This document shows, one piece after another, positions 8,726-17,749 of a stretch of DNA of 64,000 nucleotides. Below the pieces are notes generated by a model. It was given only the letters and a program-made list of their open reading frames with translations, made no database searches and was not told where the DNA came from. This DNA is from a virus: positions 1-64,000 of the IMG/VR virus record IMGVR_UViG_3300031974_003050; one strand, given 5' to 3'. The translations under genes and the position numbers were made by a program. The stretch's first letter is position 1. Each line of letters begins with the position of its first letter.

Positions 8726-9555
8726 CATACACTCCGCTAAGACAGATAATAGACGATTTTATACTCACTCTAGACACAGATGACTTTGCTAGTGGGGCGT
8801 CAGACGTAGCTATTAGAAACTTCGCTCTGAGAGGAATAAGGGAGATTGGGTTTGACGTAGTCCCCAAAATAAAATCTATGAAGCTCCCTGTTGTTACACC
8901 AGATGAGGTGGCTCTTCCAGACGACTTTGTTGACGTTATAAAGATGGGTGTTGTTCACTCTGACGGACTAGTATACGTGTTCGGTCAGAACGAAAACATA
9001 AATATGTCTAGGGTTTACGCAACCCCTCCCCCTCGCTCTCAGGCGGTTTCTGACCTTGGGCCTCTTAATATCCCTGAGAACCTTATTGATGATCGGGCTG
9101 ACGATAAGACTGCTACCACTGGGTTTTCTGGACCTACGTCTATGACAAACCTAGACTCTTACATCTTCAGAAACTATCTGTATGAGAATTCTTACGGTAG
9201 GCTATATGGGGTCGGGGGTGGAAAGCTCTACGGTGAATACAGAGTAAACCTTGATAGATGGAGAATTGAAGTAGCTTCAAATACTGAATTCTCAGAGGTG
9301 GTGCTGGAGTATATATCTGACGAGGCTAGAAACACCGACCCTATGGTTCATGTGTATGCTGAAGAAGCTCTTAGGTGCTACATGTACTACAAGCTTTGTG
9401 AGAGAAAGTCTACCGTGCCTGCTGGAGAGAAGGCCAGAGCCAGGGCTGAGTTTTACAACGAAAGAAGGAAGGCTAAAGCTAGGATGAACACATTCACTAA
9501 GGAGGAGGCCATGAAGGTTATTAGAAAGAACTACAAGCAAGCTCCTAAATTCTAA
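8722..9555 (+). CDS. Putative head-completion/connector protein
   Basis: 277 residues, coupled to the previous gene by ATGA. The N-terminus has 'LRQIIDDFILTLDTDDFASGASD'. A mid-region reads 'VALPDDFVDVIKMGVVHSDG', reminiscent of adaptor proteins of T7- and P22-like tails. The C-terminal ~60 residues are basic and helical. Function is inferred from order and style. Confidence 0.5.
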   Translation: MTYTPLRQIIDDFILTLDTDDFASGASDVAIRNFALRGIREIGFDVVPKIKSMKLPVVTPDEVALPDDFVDVIKMGVVHSDGLVYVFGQNENINMSRVYATPPPRSQAVSDLGPLNIPENLIDDRADDKTATTGFSGPTSMTNLDSYIFRNYLYENSYGRLYGVGGGKLYGEYRVNLDRWRIEVASNTEFSEVVLEYISDEARNTDPMVHVYAEEALRCYMYYKLCERKSTVPAGEKARARAEFYNERRKAKARMNTFTKEEAMKVIRKNYKQAPKF

Positions 9556-12500
9556 TGATTGATAAGAGACTTCCAAGATCTTTGAATAACTCTGCGGATT
9601 CCAGAATCCGTGGGGTTGACGAAATGACTGACGCCCTGAACATCCTAGTTACTGGGGAGTCTGGTGCTGGGGCAGATGGAGGGATCACTGGAGATTCTGG
9701 TGTAGTAAAGCCTGTAAATGGGAATATAGTCGCCCCCAACGTTGAGGACCTGTTTAATCCTAACTATGAAAAGGTAGTTATAGGGTCTGTAGAGGACAGT
9801 AAGTACGGGTATGTGTACTTCTTCTTGTTTTCTGAGCTTGCTTCAGAGATGGGGGTGTATAGAACTACTCCTGGGCTCAATGTAGAGCGTGTATACTCTT
9901 CTGCATATTTTAACTTTCAATCAGATGGGTTTGTCAAGGCAGACATAACTCATCTCAACTCTCAGAACGTAGACGAGCCTGAGCGGACAATACTGTACTT
10001 TACAGACAATGTCAATGAACCCAGAAAGCTAGATGTAAACAGGGTTATGGCTGCAGGATTTGGTGCGGGATATGATCAGTACGACATCGTAGACACCATA
10101 TGTGCATGCCCAAGGCACCCCGCTTTACCACCTACCGCAGCGTTTAACTTCGATCCAGAGTCAGATTTTAAGAACTTTAATGACAGACCTGGATTTCAGT
10201 TTGCGTATCAAAACATTTACTACAGCGGAGAGGAGAGTGCAATAAGCACATACAGCGCTTTTGCAATACCTGCCGCTTACCTTTCTTCAGGAACCAACAT
10301 AGTGCAGTCTGGAGAAGTAGAAAACAGGTGTCAAATTGTTGTCCCTAGAGACGGATACACCAGGGAGATAGAGACTATAAGGATACTTGGTAAAGAAGCT
10401 GACTCCCCCAACTGGTACATTATAGACGAAGTAGAACCAAACTATGATGGGGATACTCAGTATGACTTCTACAATGATAGAATTCTTGTTGCAGTTCCAG
10501 AATATGAAGTATCAAAGCAATTTGATAATTTGCCAAAGAGAGCACAAGCACAAACCGTATCAGAGAACAGGCTTTTTTACGGGAACTATGTAGAGGGATT
10601 TAATCCGATACAAACTAATGTTGATGTAACTGCTGTGTATCAGCAGAGAGGTCAAGATTTTGTCAATAGTTCGATTTCAATCGAGTCGGTTCTTTCTGTA
10701 GTCGGTAGAGATTCTAACTCTGGACCTAGAAACAGATCGGTATCTTTTAAGATAGGTGAGCCAAATATACCAGACCTAATGGAGGCTGGTGATACCTACA
10801 GGGTGTTGTTTAGCGTAACGCCTAGCAACAACTGGCATATTTACAACTCAAGGAATTCGTTTCATGCGTTTAATTACGACTTTGTAGAACCCCCCTCAAA
10901 TGAAGTGGGGCTAGATTCTTCTGGGTTGTCTGACGACTATAGCATAACCAGAAACTCCTATGGTGAACTCTTGGGTCAGGACCTTGATTTATTCACTTTT
11001 GATGGAGAATACAATTCGTCCTGGAAAACACTTATAGGATCAGATCCTGTTTCAACCAGTGTAGGATATGGCACCTCCCCGACCACTCCTATAATAATAC
11101 GAGGTGGGGCATTGACATTTGATGTACACATAAGAGCAACCCAAAACATTACATCTGCTCCGAATGCTGTAAGGTCTAATATATGTAAAGCGCTTGGGGG
11201 AGAGGATTTGGATACAGAATTTGAGTTTGTTACAGACCCTAAGATCACTTCAGATTACAACTTTGATTTAGGTATAGGCACCAACCAGCAAATATTTCCA
11301 AACACAACCCTTAGCGACCTAATATGCTGTGCGGTAGATGCCAACGACTTAGCTTCTACAAATTCAGATAGTATAGGTAAGCCCCCTATAGGGTACTTTA
11401 TAGTCAATTCTGCTGATATTAATTTTAGACTTAGAAACCTATCTGGTCAGGGATACGAAGACGTGGTTTCTCTTGACTTGGCGTCTGTAAACAACGTAGA
11501 CTCAGTAACAGTTATCCCTGATGTCAGTGTTGGTGATTTAGATAATACACAAGGTGGAAACCCAAATAACAACCCAATATATCAATGGCCTGGGCCAACA
11601 GATATACCAGAGATAGTTAAATGGGTTGCGGTGCGTTCTGAATCTGAATCTGATTTTATATCTTTTCTTTCAAACGCAAATCTTGTAAACGATAATATCG
11701 CAAATTCTTTAGTCTGGATATCATCTGTTGTTTCATCTAACTTCTCTCTAGATGATCCTGATGCTGCAAACAGAATAAATAAAACCCTTGGGTATTTGAT
11801 ATCAGGTGGCGACAAGATTATATATAGTCTTGACGAGAAAGGGTTAGATTACAATGAGCACGCATTTTCAATAATTGATGGTCAGGCTGGACCTGGCGGT
11901 CAGGATTTGAATTATGATGATACTACATACGATTACATAGGTGATTTTTCTGTAAGTGATTCTGTTTTTAGGCTTGGGAGAAATATATCTGGAGGAAAAA
12001 GAAACATTCCTCTTATGACCATTGAGACTCCATTTGGAATCAATTTAGAATTAACAACCGACCCATTGCCCTTATGGCTTACAAATGCTGCTTCCATAGT
12101 AAAAGCTTCGATAAGTCAAGTGGTGTCCTACCAAACAGTAGTAAACAACTCTTCTTTCAGCAGGTCGTTTAAAACCGACTCAATTCACTCTTTCGGTATT
12201 GTGTATTATGATCAAAGGGGTCGGGCTAGTAACGTAATGCCTATAGGGTCTGTTTACATAAACGGATTAGGAAACCGAGGCAACATAACAGAAACAGGAG
12301 CGTCTGGGGTAAATATATCATTGAACTACAACCCTCCTGAGTGGGCTTATCACTATCAAATAGTCTACACTGGTAACAACACAATATCCAACTTCATACA
12401 GTACACTTCAGCTGGTGCTTTTAGAGATTCTGAATCCAATAGGATATATGTTTCACTAAACTATCTTCAAGAGAGGAATGTGTCCTATGCAGAAGAGTTT

Positions 12501-13796
12501 GGGGCTAAAACTCCCTTAGGAGACGACAAGCTGTATACATATCAAGAGGGTGACAAGCTTAGGGTTATATCTGCATATAGAGATGGGGATGGATCTAGAG
12601 AGTTTTTCAATGATATAGAATTTGATATTGTAGATTTTGTCACCCTTACAAATGACGAATCAACGAACCCGCTATATGAAGAAGGTGAGAACCTAACTGA
12701 CGGTAATCAGATCAAGGTGGGGGACTTTATCGTCTTGAAAAACAACCCAAATAACGTAGATTTCTCAGCAGCGGCAGTAGCAAACGGTGCGGATCTTTGG
12801 AACAATAGATGTGTAGTTGAATTGTTCTCAAGAAAAAAGAGGCAAGATGAAGAAGACATAGCCTATTTTGAAACATCTGATGTATACGATGTAGTCATAA
12901 ATACTCAAGGCGTACTTGTTCATGATGTACCAAACATAACCACATACAATGGTGACGTATTCTTTAGAAGAGTACCAGTAAAAATGCCAACATATATAAC
13001 TGATCAAAACTCTGATACATTCCCTAATCAGGAGATCGGCACATATGAGGATATGATAAAGTCTGGTAATTCCAATTTCAGCAGCTATTTTCTTGAGACT
13101 GAGACGTTTAATGATCTAATCAGGTTTTCAGACGTAGATAATTTTGGAAAGGTAAAAGCCATACTACCGAACGACATAGAGGTAAGAAGAACGTCTTCTA
13201 TATCATTTGGAGAAGCAAACAACTATGCTTCAAGCTTGTCTAAGTTTACTTCATTCAATAAGTCAATAGGTAACTACAAGGACATACCAAATGGCTATGG
13301 GTCGATAAACTACATACAGGCTTTTAATGAGTTCCTCATATGTATACAAGAGTCAAAGATCAGTAGAATACCAGTAAATAGAAACATCATATCTGATGCT
13401 TCTACAAATCAGCAGCTTATAGCTACACTTCAGGTTCTTGGCGTACAGGCTTTCTTTAATGGGGACTATGGATGTGACGGCCACCCTGAGTCGGTTGTAG
13501 TTGACGACAACGACGTATACTTCGCTGACCGTGGAAGTGAGCAGATAATAATGTTCAATAGGTATCAAGGTGGTGTTACCCCTATTAGCGAACAAGGCAT
13601 GAAAGAGTTCTTTGAGCGTCAATTTAGGGCCCTTGGCGACAATCCTAGAATCGTGGGTGGCTTTGATCCTCTCAATGGGGAGTTCATCATATCTATGTAT
13701 GACCAAGATCAAATAAACGCTCAAGGATTGGCGTTTGTTTCACAACCAAATCAGCAAGTACCAGAAGATGACGGTGGTGGTGTTGGTGGTGTTTAA
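9555..13796 (+). CDS. Large tail/stabilisation protein (tail tube B or gp10-like)
   Basis: 1413 residues, starting on TAATG after the connector gene. The opening RLPRSLNNSADSRIRG, followed by 'YVYFFLFSELASEMGVYR' and 'RTILYFTDNVNEPRKLDVNR', matches the beta-propeller-like tail proteins of short-tailed phages (T7 gp12, P22 gp10, crAss-like stabilisation protein). The sequence is beta-rich throughout, with Asn/Asp/Ser-rich loops. A C-terminal block 'DNDVYFADRGSEQIIMFNRYQGG' also has propeller-blade style. The Gly-rich tail is probably flexible. It likely forms the tail hub or nozzle. Confidence 0.6.
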   Translation: MIDKRLPRSLNNSADSRIRGVDEMTDALNILVTGESGAGADGGITGDSGVVKPVNGNIVAPNVEDLFNPNYEKVVIGSVEDSKYGYVYFFLFSELASEMGVYRTTPGLNVERVYSSAYFNFQSDGFVKADITHLNSQNVDEPERTILYFTDNVNEPRKLDVNRVMAAGFGAGYDQYDIVDTICACPRHPALPPTAAFNFDPESDFKNFNDRPGFQFAYQNIYYSGEESAISTYSAFAIPAAYLSSGTNIVQSGEVENRCQIVVPRDGYTREIETIRILGKEADSPNWYIIDEVEPNYDGDTQYDFYNDRILVAVPEYEVSKQFDNLPKRAQAQTVSENRLFYGNYVEGFNPIQTNVDVTAVYQQRGQDFVNSSISIESVLSVVGRDSNSGPRNRSVSFKIGEPNIPDLMEAGDTYRVLFSVTPSNNWHIYNSRNSFHAFNYDFVEPPSNEVGLDSSGLSDDYSITRNSYGELLGQDLDLFTFDGEYNSSWKTLIGSDPVSTSVGYGTSPTTPIIIRGGALTFDVHIRATQNITSAPNAVRSNICKALGGEDLDTEFEFVTDPKITSDYNFDLGIGTNQQIFPNTTLSDLICCAVDANDLASTNSDSIGKPPIGYFIVNSADINFRLRNLSGQGYEDVVSLDLASVNNVDSVTVIPDVSVGDLDNTQGGNPNNNPIYQWPGPTDIPEIVKWVAVRSESESDFISFLSNANLVNDNIANSLVWISSVVSSNFSLDDPDAANRINKTLGYLISGGDKIIYSLDEKGLDYNEHAFSIIDGQAGPGGQDLNYDDTTYDYIGDFSVSDSVFRLGRNISGGKRNIPLMTIETPFGINLELTTDPLPLWLTNAASIVKASISQVVSYQTVVNNSSFSRSFKTDSIHSFGIVYYDQRGRASNVMPIGSVYINGLGNRGNITETGASGVNISLNYNPPEWAYHYQIVYTGNNTISNFIQYTSAGAFRDSESNRIYVSLNYLQERNVSYAEEFGAKTPLGDDKLYTYQEGDKLRVISAYRDGDGSREFFNDIEFDIVDFVTLTNDESTNPLYEEGENLTDGNQIKVGDFIVLKNNPNNVDFSAAAVANGADLWNNRCVVELFSRKKRQDEEDIAYFETSDVYDVVINTQGVLVHDVPNITTYNGDVFFRRVPVKMPTYITDQNSDTFPNQEIGTYEDMIKSGNSNFSSYFLETETFNDLIRFSDVDNFGKVKAILPNDIEVRRTSSISFGEANNYASSLSKFTSFNKSIGNYKDIPNGYGSINYIQAFNEFLICIQESKISRIPVNRNIISDASTNQQLIATLQVLGVQAFFNGDYGCDGHPESVVVDDNDVYFADRGSEQIIMFNRYQGGVTPISEQGMKEFFERQFRALGDNPRIVGGFDPLNGEFIISMYDQDQINAQGLAFVSQPNQQVPEDDGGGVGGV

Positions 13797-13811
13797 TAAC
13801 TTGTAAGCAAT

Positions 13812-14885
13812 ATGACTATATCGTTTGATCCAGAAAGCAAAAGGTGGAAATCAAGATACAGCTATGACACTAGTTGTATCGACTCCTTGAACAATACCAT
13901 GCTTACGTTTAATACGTCTACTCAAGGGGAAGACGTATGCTATTATCATGACTATAACGCTGCAAAAAACACTTTTTACGGGTTTCAAACAGATTCTCAG
14001 ATATCTCTTTCTTTCAATGCCAACCCTTCATCAAACAAAGTTTACAATTCCCTTAGTCTAGAGGGTGCCAATCTTCTTGACTCTAGAAGTGTGTTGAGGA
14101 CAAACTATTCTCCAGATCCTCAACAAGACAACGAGACTCAAGACTGGGAAGGGTTCACCGAGAAGGGTGGTATCTTTTACGCTGGGGTCACTAAAGTTGC
14201 AAGTTCTTCAAACGAAAACGCCCTCAAGTTTGTAGGTGAAATAACAGGGGCTAGTAGTGTCAGAATAAACCCTGACGAAGAACCAAATCTAAACAACGGG
14301 GTGTTTCCATTTGCTGGGATTACCCTGAACGACGAGTGGTGGAACTACATATTTTTCTTTATTATACCAGGACCTCATTACAGAGCTCTAGACTCAGCGT
14401 CTTCTGAAGACATCATATCTAAGTATTACGTTGGTGTTGAGGTTGACGGAGGAGTGTCTGTTAGGCCATTCAGAGCTCAAGAGAACCCTGGTCCAGTATT
14501 TACTTTCCTTAGCCCACAATTTCCACAAGGTCAAATAACTGATCACGACAACCAGCCATTTGATGAGCTTCTGACTAGCGTTTACAACACTAACCTTCAA
14601 GCAAAAATTGGTAACAACACGCTTATGGCTAGAGTCACCAACGAGGTATTGCTGAACGCCCCAGACGAATTCACAAACGGGATTGGCCTAGCGGCAGCAA
14701 TAAACGACTATCTTTTGAACAACAATCAGAGGTTGTTCTTGTATAAAATAACAGACGACAGGATCGACGGATCAGACCCCATGGGTCAATACGCAGATAT
14801 AACACTTAATCTTGGAAGTCAGGACTTTGAGTTGTTTGCTGTAAATGCGCAGTACAACACAACAGCACTGGACCATAGTAACTAA
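13812..14885 (+). CDS. Putative tail protein
   Basis: 357 residues, beginning MTISFDPESKRWKSRYSYD, a short repeat-like opening that recalls tail-hub proteins ('ITYSFDERVKGWTSF' style). It is beta-rich with Asn- and Gly-rich loops. No enzymatic motif is evident. It lies 15 bases after the 1413-residue tail protein and before the internal virion proteins, so a tail tip or fibre adaptor role is likely. Confidence 0.5.
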   Translation: MTISFDPESKRWKSRYSYDTSCIDSLNNTMLTFNTSTQGEDVCYYHDYNAAKNTFYGFQTDSQISLSFNANPSSNKVYNSLSLEGANLLDSRSVLRTNYSPDPQQDNETQDWEGFTEKGGIFYAGVTKVASSSNENALKFVGEITGASSVRINPDEEPNLNNGVFPFAGITLNDEWWNYIFFFIIPGPHYRALDSASSEDIISKYYVGVEVDGGVSVRPFRAQENPGPVFTFLSPQFPQGQITDHDNQPFDELLTSVYNTNLQAKIGNNTLMARVTNEVLLNAPDEFTNGIGLAAAINDYLLNNNQRLFLYKITDDRIDGSDPMGQYADITLNLGSQDFELFAVNAQYNTTALDHSN

Positions 14886-14893
14886 TTATTTAT

Positions 14894-14901
14894 TACTTTT
14901 G
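14894..14901 (+). promoter_or_regulatory. -7 box TACTTTTG before internal-protein genes
   Basis: TACTTTTG fits TAnnTTTG and ends five bases before the ATG at 14907. It could give a nearly leaderless transcript for the ejection-protein genes. No matching -33 element is evident. Confidence 0.4.
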
Positions 14902-14906
14902 CAATC

Positions 14907-15965
14907 ATGGCACTACCACTAGCAGCAGCAATAGGAACCACCGCACTCGGATTAGGAGCAGGAGCTCTAAACATAGGGTACGGCCAACAACAAATGAAGA
15001 AGGGCCAGGAGCTGTATGAAAAGCAGCTTGAAGCACTTAGAAGCGGTAAGTTTGATCTGAGTATGTCTCAGGCAATGACTGATGCAGCCAATCAAGCCAG
15101 TCAGTTTGGTGAGATGGCAGCAAGGCAAGCAGCGGAAAGGGGTCAGGCTCAGACCACTGCGGGTATTATGGCAGCACGGGGAGGCGACCCACGTATGGCC
15201 TCAGGTCTTGGGTCTCAGATAGCGGGGTCTGATCAAGCTATCAGGGATGCTCAAATGCAAGGTCTTCAAATGAGCATAGGTGCTCAAAGCGGTTTGGCTC
15301 AAGCGCAGCAAGGTATACTTAATCAAAACCAACTCTTTAGACAGGGATTGGAGTCTCAGGAGATGCAAAGGGGTGCTGCTGCTGCTGAAGCTGGTAGAAA
15401 CCAGAGAATGATGGGTACAGGACAGATGTTCCAAGCACCGATTCAAGGACTTCAGATGGGCGCAGCAGTCAAAGAGTCTGGGCTCGAAGATAGTGATTTT
15501 GGATTCAAAAAGAACGGAGGATATATTCCAAAAGCCAATAAAGGCATGATGACTCCTGGTGAGTTTAGCCATAAAAGAAACCCTATACATATGATCGACA
15601 AGAATGGCGATAAAGTGGGGGAGGCTACTGGTGGTGAACTTATCTTCAATCCCAAGCAAACAGAGGCTATAGAGTCCCTTATAGAAGATGGGAACGCGAA
15701 TATGTTGATGATGTTTATGAGACGTCTTCTTAACCAGCCTCAGTTCCAAGAAGAATCAAGAAGTATGGCCGATGGAGGGTCAGTACCTATGGGGTATTCA
15801 GATGCCTTGAGTATAAACCCAGCAATGGAGGCCTTCCTTCAGTTCCTTATGAAAGATAAATCAGAAAAAGAAGGCCCTGAATACAAACAGCCCCAACCGT
15901 CTAGCCTTGAACTTGGAACATATATGTCTTCTCCTAAGAGACGAAACCAACCAAACGTACGATGA
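14907..15965 (+). CDS. Internal virion protein A (ejection-type, helical)
   Basis: 352 residues. The N-terminus has a hydrophobic Ala/Gly segment (AAAIGTTALGLGAGALNIGY). About 160 residues of Gln/Ala/Met-rich helix follow, the style of the T7 gp14 family and other ejected proteins. At about residue 200 comes 'FKKNGGYIPKANKGMMTPGEF', then 'GGELIFNPKQTEAIESLI', a segment I recall from many phage internal proteins. It probably leaves the capsid with the DNA and helps cross the envelope. ATGA coupling links it to the next gene. Confidence 0.6.
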   Translation: MALPLAAAIGTTALGLGAGALNIGYGQQQMKKGQELYEKQLEALRSGKFDLSMSQAMTDAANQASQFGEMAARQAAERGQAQTTAGIMAARGGDPRMASGLGSQIAGSDQAIRDAQMQGLQMSIGAQSGLAQAQQGILNQNQLFRQGLESQEMQRGAAAAEAGRNQRMMGTGQMFQAPIQGLQMGAAVKESGLEDSDFGFKKNGGYIPKANKGMMTPGEFSHKRNPIHMIDKNGDKVGEATGGELIFNPKQTEAIESLIEDGNANMLMMFMRRLLNQPQFQEESRSMADGGSVPMGYSDALSINPAMEAFLQFLMKDKSEKEGPEYKQPQPSSLELGTYMSSPKRRNQPNVR

Positions 15966-17749
15966 GTAACGGGGGACCTGGTTTTGGCGGGGCGGTAATA
16001 CCTGGCATACAGGTATCTAATATTGGTGGGGGCGCCGCTCAACGCCAACAAGAACAGCAGCAAAAGGGAATGCTATCCAGCCTGATGGGTATGGATATGA
16101 CTGGTATGTCGGAACAAGGGATTCAGTTCTCTATGGCTAAACGAGACTACCTGATTGATAAGATCCTTAATGATGACGACGAAGACTTTGGGTACGAACA
16201 GCTTATAAGAGGTATAACCTCTTTGAATGACTTCCTCCTGAGGGATAAAACAACGTATGCAGAAAATCTGGCTGTAGCATCCCCTATTCTTAATGCATCT
16301 TTAAGTGATGCGGGATACAATGATCTTAGATCTGCTCTTGAAGAGAAAGCACTGTTTATTAACAAAGAAGACGTAGACAGGTATGCTGTAGATTACAATA
16401 TGATGCTTGAAAACCCATATGGTATGGGTAACTATTTCAACCCTTCTGATGACATGGTGTACGTACAAGATCCTACTATGGCTGGCAGAAACATGCAGCA
16501 GGTTAGCGGTCAACACGTACTAGGCATGCAACTACCAGATCGAAACTCTTTTCAGTACCAGACTGAGGACATCCCAACAGGGGATGTTTTCGCTTACATG
16601 AAGAGTGGTGCAGAAGCGAATCTGATGTCTCTGCTTGGGGCAGTAGACAACTCAGTTGATGCAAAGCAAAAAATCAGAAGACAATTTCAAACCTTCGTTC
16701 TTGGGAGAGGACTAGGCCGTAAGGCTCTGCAAGAGAGTTTGTCTGCCTTAGGATATGATATTGAAGATCTTGCTGGAAAACTAGCAGGGACTGTTGCCGA
16801 CAACGAAGAAGGACTACAAGGAGCCCTTTTAGAGAAAAACGTTACATACGCTAGTTCGTTTAAAGACAACGTTGAGACCATATACAAGGAGTTCGAGGAG
16901 TACTATATGGATATGTGGAATGCTGATCGTCGTGACAAACAGGCTAGATTGAATGCATCAAAATCAGGAAGAACACCTAAAATAGAATATAACTTCCAAG
17001 AAGATGTAACTATAGGTATTGACAGTTCGCCAGACTTTTTAGAAGTTGATAGTATGCTTGGTGAAGACTCTGCTATTATTTCCGAACTAATGGCTAGCTT
17101 TGAACCAACAATAACTGGAATTCCTAGCCCTGAGATGGAAGAAGCTAGAGATAATATACTTAAAACAATTTCTGATAACAAATTTCTTGGTATAAGAAAC
17201 ATGGATCCTGTGGAGTTTGAATTCCCTGGAACTAATGAACCAACTTTTAAGTCGTCTTCCTTCTCTCTTATTGACTCTCCAAAAAGCGATGGTGAAATGG
17301 GTAGCTGGGTGATACTTAACGGATCTCAATCCAATCCAATTATGTCAACATCCTGGTTTGAGCCTGAACCAGGGAAATATATAGGTGAGTATACAACGCG
17401 AGAGGAACCAAACCCTGATCTCGGTGGTGAAATTAGGACTAAGTACTATTTCGTGTCAGATTACGAAGACACAGCTGTAACAAAAGAGTTTCGTATAAGC
17501 GACCCACAACTTCACAAATGGTTTTCAGCAATAGGGTCTACTTATATGAAAAAGACAGATCTTAATAAAGCAATAATTGGTGACGACATGGAGGCTTATT
17601 ATCAGCGTCTGGGTTTTGCTATTGTTGTGAAAAAAGCCGCAGATCAGGGGATGAGAAATTACAATGGGGATCTGATGTACCCAGAGGGAAGTAGGGAACT
17701 TTCAGTAGCACGGGAGATAATTTCAGATGCACAAATAAGGATTGACTAA
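15962..17749 (+). CDS. Internal virion protein B
   Basis: 595 residues, ATGA-coupled upstream and TAATG-coupled downstream. The N-terminus is Gly/Gln-rich (GGPGFGGAVIPGIQVS), followed by a long helical region and a mixed C-terminal part with 'GSWVILNGSQSNPIMSTSWF'. I do not recognise a domain. Its position between two ejection-type proteins suggests the middle member of an internal core, as in T7 gp14-gp15-gp16. Confidence 0.5.
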   Translation: MSNGGPGFGGAVIPGIQVSNIGGGAAQRQQEQQQKGMLSSLMGMDMTGMSEQGIQFSMAKRDYLIDKILNDDDEDFGYEQLIRGITSLNDFLLRDKTTYAENLAVASPILNASLSDAGYNDLRSALEEKALFINKEDVDRYAVDYNMMLENPYGMGNYFNPSDDMVYVQDPTMAGRNMQQVSGQHVLGMQLPDRNSFQYQTEDIPTGDVFAYMKSGAEANLMSLLGAVDNSVDAKQKIRRQFQTFVLGRGLGRKALQESLSALGYDIEDLAGKLAGTVADNEEGLQGALLEKNVTYASSFKDNVETIYKEFEEYYMDMWNADRRDKQARLNASKSGRTPKIEYNFQEDVTIGIDSSPDFLEVDSMLGEDSAIISELMASFEPTITGIPSPEMEEARDNILKTISDNKFLGIRNMDPVEFEFPGTNEPTFKSSSFSLIDSPKSDGEMGSWVILNGSQSNPIMSTSWFEPEPGKYIGEYTTREEPNPDLGGEIRTKYYFVSDYEDTAVTKEFRISDPQLHKWFSAIGSTYMKKTDLNKAIIGDDMEAYYQRLGFAIVVKKAADQGMRNYNGDLMYPEGSRELSVAREIISDAQIRID